Shown here: in pieces, positions 37,196 to 46,156 of the stretch
Layout: every line of letters starts with the position of its first letter
Position numbering within the stretch: position 1 is the stretch's first letter
Assembly (NCBI RefSeq): GCF_014904695.1
Contig: NZ_JACXXN010000001.1
Coordinates: 310,001-374,000, forward strand
DNA length: 64,000 nucleotides
Reading direction: 5' to 3'
Source: Nostoc sp. MG11
GTDB taxonomy: Bacteria > Cyanobacteriota > Cyanobacteriia > Cyanobacteriales > Nostocaceae
Notes under the pieces: generated by a model
Told to the model about the DNA's origin: nothing
Database searches by the model: none
What the model saw: the letters and a program-made list of their open reading frames with translations, nothing else
Made by a program: the position numbers and the translations under genes

Positions 37196-38986
37196 ATGAC
37201 AACAACGCTGCTAAACAATCGCTATCAAGTTATCCAGGTAATCGGTGCTGGTGGGTTTGGTGAGACCTTACTGGCAGAAGATACCCACATGCCTTCTCGT
37301 CGTCGCTGTGTTATCAAGCAACTCAAACCGATAACTAGTAATGACCCGCAAACCTACCAGATAATTCAACAGCGGTTTGAACGGGAAGCAGCAACTTTAG
37401 AGTATCTGGGTGAAAGTAGTGACCAAATTCCCAAACTTTACGCCTACTTTTCTGAGAACGGGCAGTTTTACCTTGTCCAGGAATGGATTCACGGTCAAAC
37501 CCTAAAAAAAATCATTGAAGCCAAAGGATGCGAAAGCGAAACTACTGTCCGGCAAATTCTCTGGAATTTGTTGCCAGTATTGGATTATGTCCACAGTAAA
37601 GGAATTATTCATCGAGATATTAAGCCTGATAACATTATTCTCCGTTCTCTTGATAGCAAACCAGTTTTGATTGATTTTGGTGCAGTCAAGGAGACGATAC
37701 GCTCAGTTGTGAGTTTTCCAGGACACGCTACGCGATCGCTAGTGATTGGGACACCTGGTTATATGCCTAGCGAACAAGCTGTTGGACGCCCAGTTTACGC
37801 TACTGACATTTATAGCTTAGGCTTGACGGCAATTTATCTGCTGACTGGCAAACACCCGCAACAAATACTAACTGATCTGCAAACTGGAGAAATACTTTGG
37901 CAGCAACACGCCCCTAATGTCTCCCCCCAACTGGTAATGATACTTAATCAGGCTATTAAGCCCCATGCAGGCGATCGCTACAGTACTGCCAATAAAATGC
38001 TACATGCTTTGCAGTCTGCTAGTTATATTCCTCCAGAGCCAGCTGCAACTGTGGCATCCACCCGGCAAACCCAGCCATTATCTTTACCTCAACAAAGTAC
38101 AATTATCAACAGATCTAATACTCCCGGTTGGCAAAAACCTGCTGTGATTATTGGCAGTTTAATGGTGGGTGGTTTGATTAGTGCGATCGCAATTTCTGGT
38201 ATCACTCGCCAACAACAGCCGGAAGTAAACATTGCCACAAGTCCCATCCCATCACCAGAATCTTCGCTTCCCACCCCTGTATCTACCGATCCGCCTATTT
38301 CTTCCCAACCTTCTCTAACCCCAGTTATACCTACCTCACCACCGCAGCAAGTAAATCCTGCACCCTTGTCAACAGCCAATCCGAAAGTAGCTCCCAATTT
38401 CCCAGTCGCACCTATACCATCACCAGCAAACGAACCTGTAACTTCAGATACTCCACCACCACAGCCAGAACCAGAGAAACCGACGGTCGCGGTTCCTACA
38501 CCACAAAACAACCAGCCTGCAAATAAATTAGCTACCACTACCAGCAGGCAAAGCGTTCCAGCATTTCCCACGGGGACACCAAGAAGCACTGTAGAAGCTA
38601 CCCTTGGTAAGCCAAGTAAAGATTTAAGAGGTGTTTGGCGCAATACTCGCGCTGTTGTTTACAAACTTGTACCAAACCAAATTGACCTTGGCTACTTATT
38701 TGATCGTAATTCTAAAGTACTGCGTCAAACCGAGGCAGCTTTTGCCCAATCGGTAGATCTACAGGTAATGCAGGCAACATTAAATGGTATGTTAAATGGA
38801 CAAGCTACTGAAGAAATTCAGCAAGGACTCCAACAAGTACAACAGCGTCAGTCTGATAATTTTCGTTTTTCAAAGGGTCAAGTGAAGGGTCAGATTATCC
38901 GACAGAACTGTGATTTTATTTACATTAGTGTTTGGGATGCAGATTTACATGATTTTGTGAATCCGTCTACTGCCAAGCAGTGTTAA
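37196..38986 (+). CDS. Membrane Ser/Thr protein kinase with C-terminal BamE/SmpA-like domain
   Basis: A 596-residue third paralogue, more diverged. It has GAGGFGE (17-23), Lys41, HRD at 139-141, DFG at 160-162 and a membrane helix at about 314-336. A long Pro-rich linker of ~115 residues (PSPESSLPTPVSTDPP and similar) spans the periplasm or wall. Residues ~454-530 (FPTGTPRSTVEATLGKPSKDLRGVWRNTRAVVYKL) resemble a BamE/SmpA-like fold, followed by a helical region. It is probably a receptor-like kinase with cytoplasmic catalysis. BamE-like assignment is by pattern only. Confidence 0.88.
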   Translation: MTTTLLNNRYQVIQVIGAGGFGETLLAEDTHMPSRRRCVIKQLKPITSNDPQTYQIIQQRFEREAATLEYLGESSDQIPKLYAYFSENGQFYLVQEWIHGQTLKKIIEAKGCESETTVRQILWNLLPVLDYVHSKGIIHRDIKPDNIILRSLDSKPVLIDFGAVKETIRSVVSFPGHATRSLVIGTPGYMPSEQAVGRPVYATDIYSLGLTAIYLLTGKHPQQILTDLQTGEILWQQHAPNVSPQLVMILNQAIKPHAGDRYSTANKMLHALQSASYIPPEPAATVASTRQTQPLSLPQQSTIINRSNTPGWQKPAVIIGSLMVGGLISAIAISGITRQQQPEVNIATSPIPSPESSLPTPVSTDPPISSQPSLTPVIPTSPPQQVNPAPLSTANPKVAPNFPVAPIPSPANEPVTSDTPPPQPEPEKPTVAVPTPQNNQPANKLATTTSRQSVPAFPTGTPRSTVEATLGKPSKDLRGVWRNTRAVVYKLVPNQIDLGYLFDRNSKVLRQTEAAFAQSVDLQVMQATLNGMLNGQATEEIQQGLQQVQQRQSDNFRFSKGQVKGQIIRQNCDFIYISVWDADLHDFVNPSTAKQC

Positions 38987-39167
38987 AGTTCTGGTCTGAT
39001 GCTAAATCTGACGCAGTTTTTCTAGCAAAGCTGGCGATCGCAATTAAAATACCTTCTATCTCCATACCTGCAATATAAACGTCTTCTTCATTAAGTTGTA
39101 TTTGAATACAATCATAATGTGTACGGCAAATCAAGGATTTTAGTAATTGTAACATTTTTATATACAT
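38967..39167 (-). CDS. Small hypothetical protein
   Basis: A 66-residue frame overlapping the end of the third kinase by 20 bp in convergent orientation. The segment YDCIQIQLNEEDVYIAGMEIEGILIAIASFARK looks like a real amphipathic beta-alpha unit, but there is no good ribosome binding site. Function unknown and existence uncertain. Confidence 0.3.
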   Translation of the reverse strand: MYIKMLQLLKSLICRTHYDCIQIQLNEEDVYIAGMEIEGILIAIASFARKTASDLASDQNFNTAWQ

Positions 39168-39394
39168 TCTGTATTACATTTGCCAATATTGTCCGGCACT
39201 GGCTCCTCAATGCCCCATGACCCATTTTCAAGCCAGAGTTTTCTATTCTTAATCTTCATAAAGTTATAAAAAGTTATAAGTCTCATCATGAAGCTTTTAA
39301 TAATACTTGTCTCAGGTTCTACATTCATGTCGTAAGGTGTTGCTGGAATTGTGTAATCTGAAAACAGCTAAGCTAATGATTCAATTGAGGTCTG

Positions 39395-39613
39395 ATGACT
39401 CCTACGATAATGCGTCAGCTTTGGTCTGTGGTTGAAACCGCCCAAGCAAAGATCCTCTTACAACTGGACGATGCTAGCTTGGTGCAGTGGTTGGTAAAAC
39501 AAACCGAAACGCAAGTGTTGTTAGATCCCAACGAAACTGACTTCCTCAGCCACTACATTCAATCCAGGCTAGCCCTCATTCGTGATCTTGCCCATGAACG
39601 CCAGTGTTCATGA
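39395..39613 (+). CDS. Small conserved-looking hypothetical protein
   Basis: A 72-residue helical protein (RQLWSVVETAQAKILLQLDDASLVQWLVKQTETQ). GAGG lies five bases before the ATG, supporting the start. The composition is typical of small cyanobacterial conserved proteins. No domain is recognised and there is no membrane helix. It lies convergent to ribD with a ~40-bp gap. Confidence 0.6.
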   Translation: MTPTIMRQLWSVVETAQAKILLQLDDASLVQWLVKQTETQVLLDPNETDFLSHYIQSRLALIRDLAHERQCS

Positions 39614-39655
39614 TCATAAAATCACAATGGATTAGTCCAGAGTCAAGACTAATAA

Positions 39656-40912
39656 CTATTGACTTTTTAGAGGTAAATAACCTTCTACTAAGCAGTCTGA
39701 ACCTACTACGCGCCAACGGACACGTTCTAGGGGTAGAGCCTCAGTCATAGTGGAAAAACCTAAATCGCCCACAGGCGTAGGAGCATTACTACCACCGATG
39801 ATTTTTGGGGCAATAAATGCCAGAACTTTTTGTACTGCTCCTTGAGCGATCGCACCAGCAGCTAAAGTACCACCACATTCCCACAAGACACTACAAAAAC
39901 CTCGCTCATATAAGTACGCCATTGCATTATCTGGTGTAAGTGATGTTAATTGCACCACCTCCACACCCTTTTTGAGCAAAAGTTCTTGAAAATCAGGAGA
40001 GCTTCCCTGCTCTGTCAGTACTAAAGTAGGAGCCTCCGCAGTTTGCCACAGACGGGCATTTTCCGGTAAGTTGAGATGGCGACTCATCACCACCCGCAGA
40101 GGATTATGTGCCCCCGTCTGATGGCTAGTTAAGTAAGGATTATCCTGTCGTACTGTATTACCACCTACAATTACTGCATCACAAGCTGCCCGTAGTTGAT
40201 GTACTTCACTGCGGGCGTCCTGGCTAGTTACCCAGGCACTATGACCAGAGTTGGTAGCAATTTTACCATCTAAAGTCATGGCATATTTCAAAATCCCCAA
40301 AGGTCGTTTGTAGAGAATGCGATGAATAAAAGCTTCATTTAGCTGACGACAGGCTTCTTCTTCCACTCCTACCAACACTTCTATCCCTGCTGCACGTAAA
40401 CGCGCGATCCCACCTCCTGCTACCAATGGATTGGGGTCAACCATGCCCACTACCACCTTTGCCACCCCAGCCGCTATCAGCCCTTCCGAACAGGGAGGAG
40501 TGCGTCCGTAGTGATTGCAAGGTTCGAGACTGACATAGATTGTCGCACCACGAGCACGATTTTCCTGGGGAGAGGCGGCGCCAACGCCTGCTGCTTTTAG
40601 AGCAAAAACTTCCGCATGAGGCTCACCTGCACGCGGATGAAACCCTTCCCCCACAATCTCACCATCTTTAACAATCACCGCTCCCACAAGCGGATTTGGC
40701 GAAGTGCGTCCTAAAGCGCGGCGAGCAAGTTCCAAACACCGCTGCATCATCCGAGAGTCAAAGTCACTTCCTACCTTTTCTTTGGGTGGAGAATTCGATT
40801 CAACTACTGACTCCACTAGAAGTATATTTTCTTGAGTGTAATTGGGTAGAGATGCATTCGCTTGAGCGACCACTGGGGAATTATCCATAATTTTAGGCAA
40901 TACTGTAAACAT
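39656..40912 (-). CDS. ribD: Bifunctional riboflavin biosynthesis protein RibD
   Basis: A 418-residue fusion of an N-terminal diaminohydroxyphosphoribosylaminopyrimidine deaminase and a C-terminal 5-amino-6-(5-phosphoribosylamino)uracil reductase. The zinc motif is intact: HAE (99-101) and PCNHYGRTPPC with Cys132 and Cys141. The reductase has KYAMTLDGKIATNSGHSAWVTS and SVLWECGGTLAAGAI. The first ~54 residues are an extension with no counterpart in typical RibD (usual start near the MMQRCLELARRAL helix). Translation may begin at Met55 (40750) or Met9 (40888). Confidence 0.95.
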   Translation of the reverse strand: MFTVLPKIMDNSPVVAQANASLPNYTQENILLVESVVESNSPPKEKVGSDFDSRMMQRCLELARRALGRTSPNPLVGAVIVKDGEIVGEGFHPRAGEPHAEVFALKAAGVGAASPQENRARGATIYVSLEPCNHYGRTPPCSEGLIAAGVAKVVVGMVDPNPLVAGGGIARLRAAGIEVLVGVEEEACRQLNEAFIHRILYKRPLGILKYAMTLDGKIATNSGHSAWVTSQDARSEVHQLRAACDAVIVGGNTVRQDNPYLTSHQTGAHNPLRVVMSRHLNLPENARLWQTAEAPTLVLTEQGSSPDFQELLLKKGVEVVQLTSLTPDNAMAYLYERGFCSVLWECGGTLAAGAIAQGAVQKVLAFIAPKIIGGSNAPTPVGDLGFSTMTEALPLERVRWRVVGSDCLVEGYLPLKSQ

Positions 40913-41107
40913 TCTGCACGCGATCGCCTAGCCTCTGTACAGCGGAATCGCGTTTTGAACCTGATAACTAAACGGTAATATCCAAGCGCTATTATTGGCT
41001 ATCTCAGCTTATGCGATATTTCACTCAACTGTAGGGTTGACTATCCTACTTCTAGTCATGAGATATCAACATTCTTGCCTATGCCACTCACTACACGGGC
41101 TTGTCTT

Positions 41108-41653
41108 TTAAACATATGCACCAGTCCAAAGCCCAATCGCTTTCTCTGGTAGTTCCTGCTGATGGATTTCCTGTTTGTAGAGTTGGAAACCTTTTGCTTG
41201 GTAATTGGCAAGTGCATGACCACCATCCAAACTGTACGTATGAACCCACACCCGCTTTGCTCCCATCGCCCAAGCTTTTTCTACACCAACACTCAGTAAA
41301 TGTCCACCAATAGACTGCCCAATAAACTGTCGTAGTAGACCGAAGTAGGCAATCTCCACGTTGTCGCCTGGTTGTGCTTCTAGCTCAATATAGCCTGCGG
41401 GTGTTCCTGAAAGATATACTACCCAGGTTTGGAGCTCTGGACGGTTTAGGTATTCTAACCAGCGTTCGTAGCTCCAGTTTAAACGGTTTATCCAATACCA
41501 GTTGCTACCTACGCTTTGGTATAAAAAGCGATTTAGCTCAGGGCATGGAATTTCAGCACGGATGACCGTAAGGTTTAGGTTGCTTGAAAAAGCAGGACGA
41601 AGCTGACTTGGCTCAAGCATTTCTAAGTATCGAGTGGTAACATAAACTAACAT
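41108..41653 (-). CDS. GNAT family N-acetyltransferase
   Basis: A 181-residue GNAT. The core is VVYLSGTPAGYIELEAQPGDNVEIAYFGLLRQFIGQSIGGHLLSVGVEKAWAMGAKRVWVHT. FIGQSIGGH corresponds to the acetyl-CoA loop (Q-x-x-G-G), and HALANYQAKGFQLYKQE is the C-terminal motif. The overall pattern matches small cyanobacterial GNATs of unknown substrate. It stands between ribD and mreD, about 120 bp downstream of mreD. Confidence 0.8.
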   Translation of the reverse strand: MLVYVTTRYLEMLEPSQLRPAFSSNLNLTVIRAEIPCPELNRFLYQSVGSNWYWINRLNWSYERWLEYLNRPELQTWVVYLSGTPAGYIELEAQPGDNVEIAYFGLLRQFIGQSIGGHLLSVGVEKAWAMGAKRVWVHTYSLDGGHALANYQAKGFQLYKQEIHQQELPEKAIGLWTGAYV

Positions 41654-41771
41654 AAGGAATCCGGTTTGATTGCTGAAAAGATTTTAAAATAAAAGTCTAA
41701 CTGAGTAAGACTCTCACTCTCAGTGCGCCTTCAAAATTACAATCGGATTCCTGTAGATTATTTTGAATGGT

Positions 41772-42458
41772 TCAAGACTGCTCTAATAATTTCATCCGTT
41801 GCCACCAAAGATTTAATGGATAATAAACAACAGGTGCCCACAGACTACTAAGAATAGCAGAGGCAAGAGCGACACGCTGATAATATGTCCAGATATCTGC
41901 TACTTTGCGTAGGCTGTGCCCGCCATAGGCATCGCTCATTAAAGTCAATTGCAACCCAAAGATAGTTTCTGCCAAAAAAGCCATACCAAAAGCAATTAAA
42001 GCAATAGAGATAAAATCTTCTTCCATAAAACGCTGTTTCTGGAGCAGACTAGTCAAAATTCCCACTATCGCCAGACTCACAGCATGAGTAGGGTTGGGTG
42101 ATGTCATTGAATCTTGAAGCAACCCCAGGACTATACCTGCTAATGCTCCTACAAAAACTGTCCGCTTTACACTCCAAGTTACTACCCAAATTAACAGCCA
42201 GTTAGGCCCAATTTCCAATAATTCCATACCTGGTAAGCGAGTAGGCAGTAACATTAAACATAACAGTACAGACCCAACCGTCACTGTCCAATTTACTAGT
42301 TGACGTAGCCCAGGATGCCAATGAGAAAAAGGCTTGTTTGGAATTTTGGATTTTGCGGAAAATCTAAGCGCCGACTTCTGACCCTCAGAACTTTTTAAGA
42401 CGGACTCTGACGATTTCGGCTGTTTTTGCTTGCTGCCACCAAATGAAGGTATCTTCAT
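41772..42458 (-). CDS. mreD: Rod shape-determining protein MreD
   Basis: A 228-residue membrane protein. After a ~50-residue polar, basic N-terminus it has about five hydrophobic helices (LVNWTVTVGSVLLCLMLLPTRLPG, LLIWVVTWSVKRTVFVGALAGIVLGLLQD, and others), as expected for MreD. It works with MreC and MreB in the elongation complex that places peptidoglycan synthesis along the cell. It is the third gene of the mreB-mreC-mreD operon, 23 bp after mreC. Confidence 0.9.
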   Translation of the reverse strand: MKIPSFGGSKQKQPKSSESVLKSSEGQKSALRFSAKSKIPNKPFSHWHPGLRQLVNWTVTVGSVLLCLMLLPTRLPGMELLEIGPNWLLIWVVTWSVKRTVFVGALAGIVLGLLQDSMTSPNPTHAVSLAIVGILTSLLQKQRFMEEDFISIALIAFGMAFLAETIFGLQLTLMSDAYGGHSLRKVADIWTYYQRVALASAILSSLWAPVVYYPLNLWWQRMKLLEQS

Positions 42459-42481
42459 TGTTTTGAGAGATTTTCGAGAAT

Positions 42482-43291
42482 CTAATTAGACTTTTGTAGT
42501 TCTTGGTTTGCTGACGTTTGGTTTTCCAACTCTTGGTTTGTTGGCTTCTGGTATACACCTACCCAATCTAGCGATCGTATTGGTGGGAAAAGCTCAACTC
42601 TCGCAACTGATGCTGGGAGTTTTTTCAAATCTAAAGACTTTACACGTCCTACCGCCAAGCCCGCAGGGAACTTTTGGCTATAAGTAGATGTGGAAATTAA
42701 ATCTCCCACCTTGACATTTGGGACTTTTTCATAAAACTCCAGCACAGCTTCCGCAGAAGCATCCCCCCGTAAAACGCCCTTAGCTGCGGTGCGGCTAATC
42801 GTGACACCCACTTGACTCTTGAGGTCACTGATTAACAACACCCGACTAGTATTGGGAGTTACACTCTCTACCAAACCTACCAATCCGCCGTCAGCCTTAA
42901 CGATAAAGCCTTCTTGAATTCCGACATTCGAGCCACGATTCAACGTAACTTGTTGCCACCAGTTGTCAGCACTGCGTCCCACTACCCGCGCTGGAATTGG
43001 GCGCGATGCAAGTGGCTCTTTCTCGACGTAGCCTAATAAATCTTGTAACTTTTTATTTTGACTTTCCAGATCTACTATGCGGGTTTGCAACTCCAATAAC
43101 CGGACATCCCTGAGACGTTCCTCTGAACTTGGCCCTGGCTGTAACATCTGCAAAGGACGGGTAATTACTTGGTATATTTCAAGCAGCAATGCACCTTGAG
43201 TCTGTCGCAGCATCCAGGCACTACCAACTAGTAGAGATAACAGACCGATTTGTAACCCTTTATGACCCCACCATCTACGTACAGTAACCAT
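42482..43291 (-). CDS. mreC: Rod shape-determining protein MreC
   Basis: A 269-residue protein with an N-terminal membrane anchor (LQIGLLSLLVGSAWMLRQ), then a coiled coil (EERLRDVRLLELQTRIVDLESQNKKLQDLLGYV) and two beta-barrel subdomains with ARVVGRSADNWWQQVTLNRGSNVGIQEGF and VTPNTSRVLLISDLKSQVGV. MreC bridges the cytoplasmic MreB filament to periplasmic peptidoglycan synthases. It follows mreB by ~100 bp on the same strand. The C-terminus is Asn/Gln/Glu-rich. Confidence 0.95.
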   Translation of the reverse strand: MVTVRRWWGHKGLQIGLLSLLVGSAWMLRQTQGALLLEIYQVITRPLQMLQPGPSSEERLRDVRLLELQTRIVDLESQNKKLQDLLGYVEKEPLASRPIPARVVGRSADNWWQQVTLNRGSNVGIQEGFIVKADGGLVGLVESVTPNTSRVLLISDLKSQVGVTISRTAAKGVLRGDASAEAVLEFYEKVPNVKVGDLISTSTYSQKFPAGLAVGRVKSLDLKKLPASVARVELFPPIRSLDWVGVYQKPTNQELENQTSANQELQKSN

Positions 43292-43388
43292 CTATACCTA
43301 TTATTTTTATAATCTAAGGAGATATTGGATTCTATTTATATAAAACCCAAATAGAACCCAAATATCACCCAATATCTAATATTTTTTG

Positions 43389-44432
43389 CTACATGTTGCG
43401 AGAACGCCCGCTGAAGACTCGTTCCAACTGTTTAAAGTTTTCTAACACACGACCCGTTCCCAGCACAACGCAGCTCAAAGGATCAGCGGCAATGTGTGTT
43501 ACGATTCCTGTCTCATGGCTAATCAGGGTATCTATGCCTTTGAGCAAAGCACCACCACCAGCTAGCATAATACCCCTATCAATAATGTCTGCTGCCAGTT
43601 CTGGAGGTGTACGTTCCAGTGTCCGCTTTACAGCTTCTATAATTACTGATAAAGGTTCCAACATGCTTTCACGGATTTCTGGGCCCTTAATTGTTACAGT
43701 TCGCGGTAGACCAGAAAGCAAGTGTAAGCCTCGGACTTCCATAATTGCATCACTATCATCATTAGTCGGATAGGCAGAGCCAATCCGAATCTTGATGTCC
43801 TCAGCAGTACGTTCTCCAATCACTAAGTTATGAACTTTCTTCAAGTACTGGATGATTGCCTCAGTCAATTCATCCCCGGCAATGCGTACTGACTCACTGA
43901 TCACCGTACCTTGGAGACTCAGCACCGCAACTTCTGTTGTGCCGCCACCAATATCGATAATCATGTTGCCAGTCGGTTCGGCAACAGGTAGTCCTGCACC
44001 AATTGCCGCAGCTACCGGTTCATCAATTAAGTAAACTTCTCTAGCCCCAGCTTGAGCTGCTGCATCCATTACAGCTCGCCTTTCTACACCTGTAACGCCG
44101 CTGGGAATACCAATGACAATCCGAGGTAAAATTAAAGACCTACCCTCATTGACGCGCTGGATAAAGCTTTTCAGCATTAACTCCGCTGTATCGAAGTCAG
44201 CGATTACGCCGTCGCGCAAAGGACGGAGAGCAATCACATTTCCAGGTGTCCGACCAAGCATTTTTTTTGCTTCTTCTCCTACTGCCAGTGCTACCTTTTC
44301 ATTTTGATCAATGGCAACCACCGATGGCTCTTGGAGTACGATGCCTTTACCAGATACGTAAACGAGGGTGTTGGCGGTACCGAGGTCGATACCCATATCC
44401 CATGATGTGCGAAAGTTCCTGAAAAGACCCAC
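43389..44432 (-). CDS. mreB: Rod shape-determining protein MreB
   Basis: A 347-residue actin homologue of normal length starting at a GTG (44432). ATP-binding blocks are MGIDLGTANTLVYV, the phosphate-2 loop IDIGGGTTEVAVLS, YLIDEPVAAAIGAGLPV and GIMLAGGGALLKGI. It forms membrane-associated filaments that guide wall elongation; in Anabaena it affects cell shape but is not essential, as reported. It is the first gene of mreBCD and divergent from ssb. Confidence 0.97.
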   Translation of the reverse strand: MGLFRNFRTSWDMGIDLGTANTLVYVSGKGIVLQEPSVVAIDQNEKVALAVGEEAKKMLGRTPGNVIALRPLRDGVIADFDTAELMLKSFIQRVNEGRSLILPRIVIGIPSGVTGVERRAVMDAAAQAGAREVYLIDEPVAAAIGAGLPVAEPTGNMIIDIGGGTTEVAVLSLQGTVISESVRIAGDELTEAIIQYLKKVHNLVIGERTAEDIKIRIGSAYPTNDDSDAIMEVRGLHLLSGLPRTVTIKGPEIRESMLEPLSVIIEAVKRTLERTPPELAADIIDRGIMLAGGGALLKGIDTLISHETGIVTHIAADPLSCVVLGTGRVLENFKQLERVFSGRSRNM

Positions 44433-44769
44433 GCGTCTGTACGCCCCCTATTTGCGATACTTTTTACTACAACGGTTAAGAGTGAATCGTGCTGGATTCT
44501 ATTACCTTTTTTATCCTGAGTCCAGTAAACCAGACTATATTTTTATATAATTCCCGGCAATATTTACTATGTCTCAGGCCTCTATTTTTTGATATTCTCA
44601 GGTTAAGCCAGTATATCCGTATACTTTTCGAGTTTTCCCTTAGTAGTTTGTATCATTTTTCATCTCCTTCATATTGTTAACTGTTTAACACATTATTTTC
44701 AATAGTTTCACAATTCGCTATGATGGGAGTCTGAATTAATGAGTACGCCTGTACTGAAAGGTAACACCC
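44433..44769. other. Divergent mreB-ssb intergenic region
   Basis: 337 bp that should hold promoters for both. A TATGAT at 44719-44724 lies ~46 bp before ssb and is a plausible -10 element, with only a weak TTTTCA at -35. No gene is seen. Confidence 0.45.
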
Positions 44770-45132
44770 ATGAGCATCAATGTTGTCACCCTCATCGGTC
44801 GTGTAGGCAACGACCCAGATATAAAATATTTCGAGTCTGGTAGTGTTAAGTGTAAATTGACACTAGCAGTTAATCGGCGCACTAAGGAAGGGGAACATAC
44901 TGACTGGTTTAATTTGGAACTATGGGGAAAAACGGCAGAAGTGGCAGGTAATTATGTACGTAAAGGCAGGCAAATTGCCGTCAAGGGTTCTTTGAAGTTT
45001 GACACATGGAGCGATCGCCAAACAGGAGCCAGCCGTTCCACACCAGTTATCCAAGTAGACCAACTCGATTTATTAGGTTCTAAGCGGGATGGTGAAGGCG
45101 GTACGGCAGATATGTCTTCAGAACATTTTTAA
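44770..45132 (+). CDS. ssb: Single-stranded DNA-binding protein
   Basis: A 120-residue OB-fold protein. Recognisable elements are NVVTLIGRVGNDPDIKYFESGSVKCKLTLAVNRR, DWFNLELWGKTAEVAGNYVRKGRQIAVKGSLKFDTW and the loop before the fifth strand. It binds ssDNA during replication and repair. The usual flexible tail and acidic DDDIPF-type tip are missing: the protein ends ...GTADMSSEHF. The length is about as in the short cyanobacterial SSB near mreB. Its gene is divergent from mreB. Confidence 0.93.
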   Translation: MSINVVTLIGRVGNDPDIKYFESGSVKCKLTLAVNRRTKEGEHTDWFNLELWGKTAEVAGNYVRKGRQIAVKGSLKFDTWSDRQTGASRSTPVIQVDQLDLLGSKRDGEGGTADMSSEHF

Positions 45133-45149
45133 ATAGTCATTTGTCAACT

Positions 45150-45192
45150 GTCATTCGTCCTTTGTTCTGACAAATGACAAAAGACGAATGAC
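45150..45192. terminator. Bidirectional hairpin between ssb and SIMPL gene
   Basis: Arms 45150-45165 and 45177-45192 (16 bp, one mismatch) lie between the convergent genes. They use the GTCATTCGTC motif common in Nostoc intergenic palindromes. Confidence 0.65.
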
Positions 45193-45201
45193 AAAACACG
45201 A

Positions 45202-45948
45202 CTAATAACTAATTTGCAGCGTCACCGATGCTTCTACTTGCTGTTCACCACCAATGACAGGGGTGGAAGCATCAGCATTAGATACCTTAGCAGCCTCAGC
45301 ACGGTACAAAATAGGTGGTGGAGGCGCACTAGCATTATTAACTTGAATGTTGACTACTTCTTTAGGCTTAAGACCTAGGGCACTAAATACAGCATCAGCT
45401 TGCTGTTGAGCGTCTTGGGTAGCCTCTTTGAGTGCTTGTTTTTGGGCGCTAGCGATCGCCTCTTCGTTAGCGACAAAACTGATGCTGTTAATTTGTGTCG
45501 CACCTGCTTTGACTGCATCATCCAACAACGTACCAGCTTTATCAGTAGCAATCCTAAAACTCACTGTATTATTGGCTGCATAGCCTGTAATCCGTTGTAC
45601 ATTATTATTGTAGCTATAAACTGGATTGAGACGGATACCAGTAGTTTCCAATTTTTCCACATTTTGGCGCTTCAGTAATGCTACTACAGATGATGACCTA
45701 CGAGCTGCCTCTTGCTGTACCTCTTGTGCTGTTTTACCCTGAATCTCTACTCCTAAACTTATTTGTGACAGGGTTGTAGGAATCATTTCCACTCCACGGC
45801 CACTAACAGTAAGAGTTCGCCACAATTTTTCTTTTTCTTGTGCCAAAGCAGGCAATGTAAAAGTTATACACATTAGCAAAGCTAAAGGCAGTGTTTTCCA
45901 CAAGTTCCCAGCTTGAAACTGAGAACCAGATAAAGCGGCTCTATGCAT
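45202..45948 (-). CDS. SIMPL domain (DUF541) secreted protein
   Basis: A 248-residue protein. The N-terminus has a signal peptide with hydrophobic core LPLALLMCITFTLPALA and a likely cleavage after ALA before QEKEKLW. The SIMPL/YggE region is typical: TLTVSGRGVEMIPTTLSQISLGVEIQGKTAQEVQQEAARRSSSVVALLKRQNVEKLETTGIRLNPVY, and later GYAANNTVSFR and ATQINSISF. The E. coli homologue YggE is a periplasmic protein linked to oxidative-stress tolerance. The role here is unknown. It is convergent with ssb. Confidence 0.88.
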   Translation of the reverse strand: MHRAALSGSQFQAGNLWKTLPLALLMCITFTLPALAQEKEKLWRTLTVSGRGVEMIPTTLSQISLGVEIQGKTAQEVQQEAARRSSSVVALLKRQNVEKLETTGIRLNPVYSYNNNVQRITGYAANNTVSFRIATDKAGTLLDDAVKAGATQINSISFVANEEAIASAQKQALKEATQDAQQQADAVFSALGLKPKEVVNIQVNNASAPPPPILYRAEAAKVSNADASTPVIGGEQQVEASVTLQISY

Positions 45949-46156
45949 CAGATTTGCACTCCTCTGAAAAATATCTACAGATGCTTCAGTATTACTGAGT
46001 AAAACTAAGCCTATGATTACTCATAGTCTCTTTACTTTCACTTATAACTCAGCACTTTTTGTATGTTCCTACTTTGACACTGCCATAGTCAAAAGCTGAA
46101 ATGGTTACATTTTTGGAAACTGAAAAAATTACACCAACCCATTTGGAGATTTTGTG

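Noticed and set aside
43393-43773. 126-codon frame antisense to mreB, and similar long frames antisense to rpoB, rpoC1 and the antiporter
   Set aside because: Shadows of strongly coding genes with their codon bias; no independent evidence.
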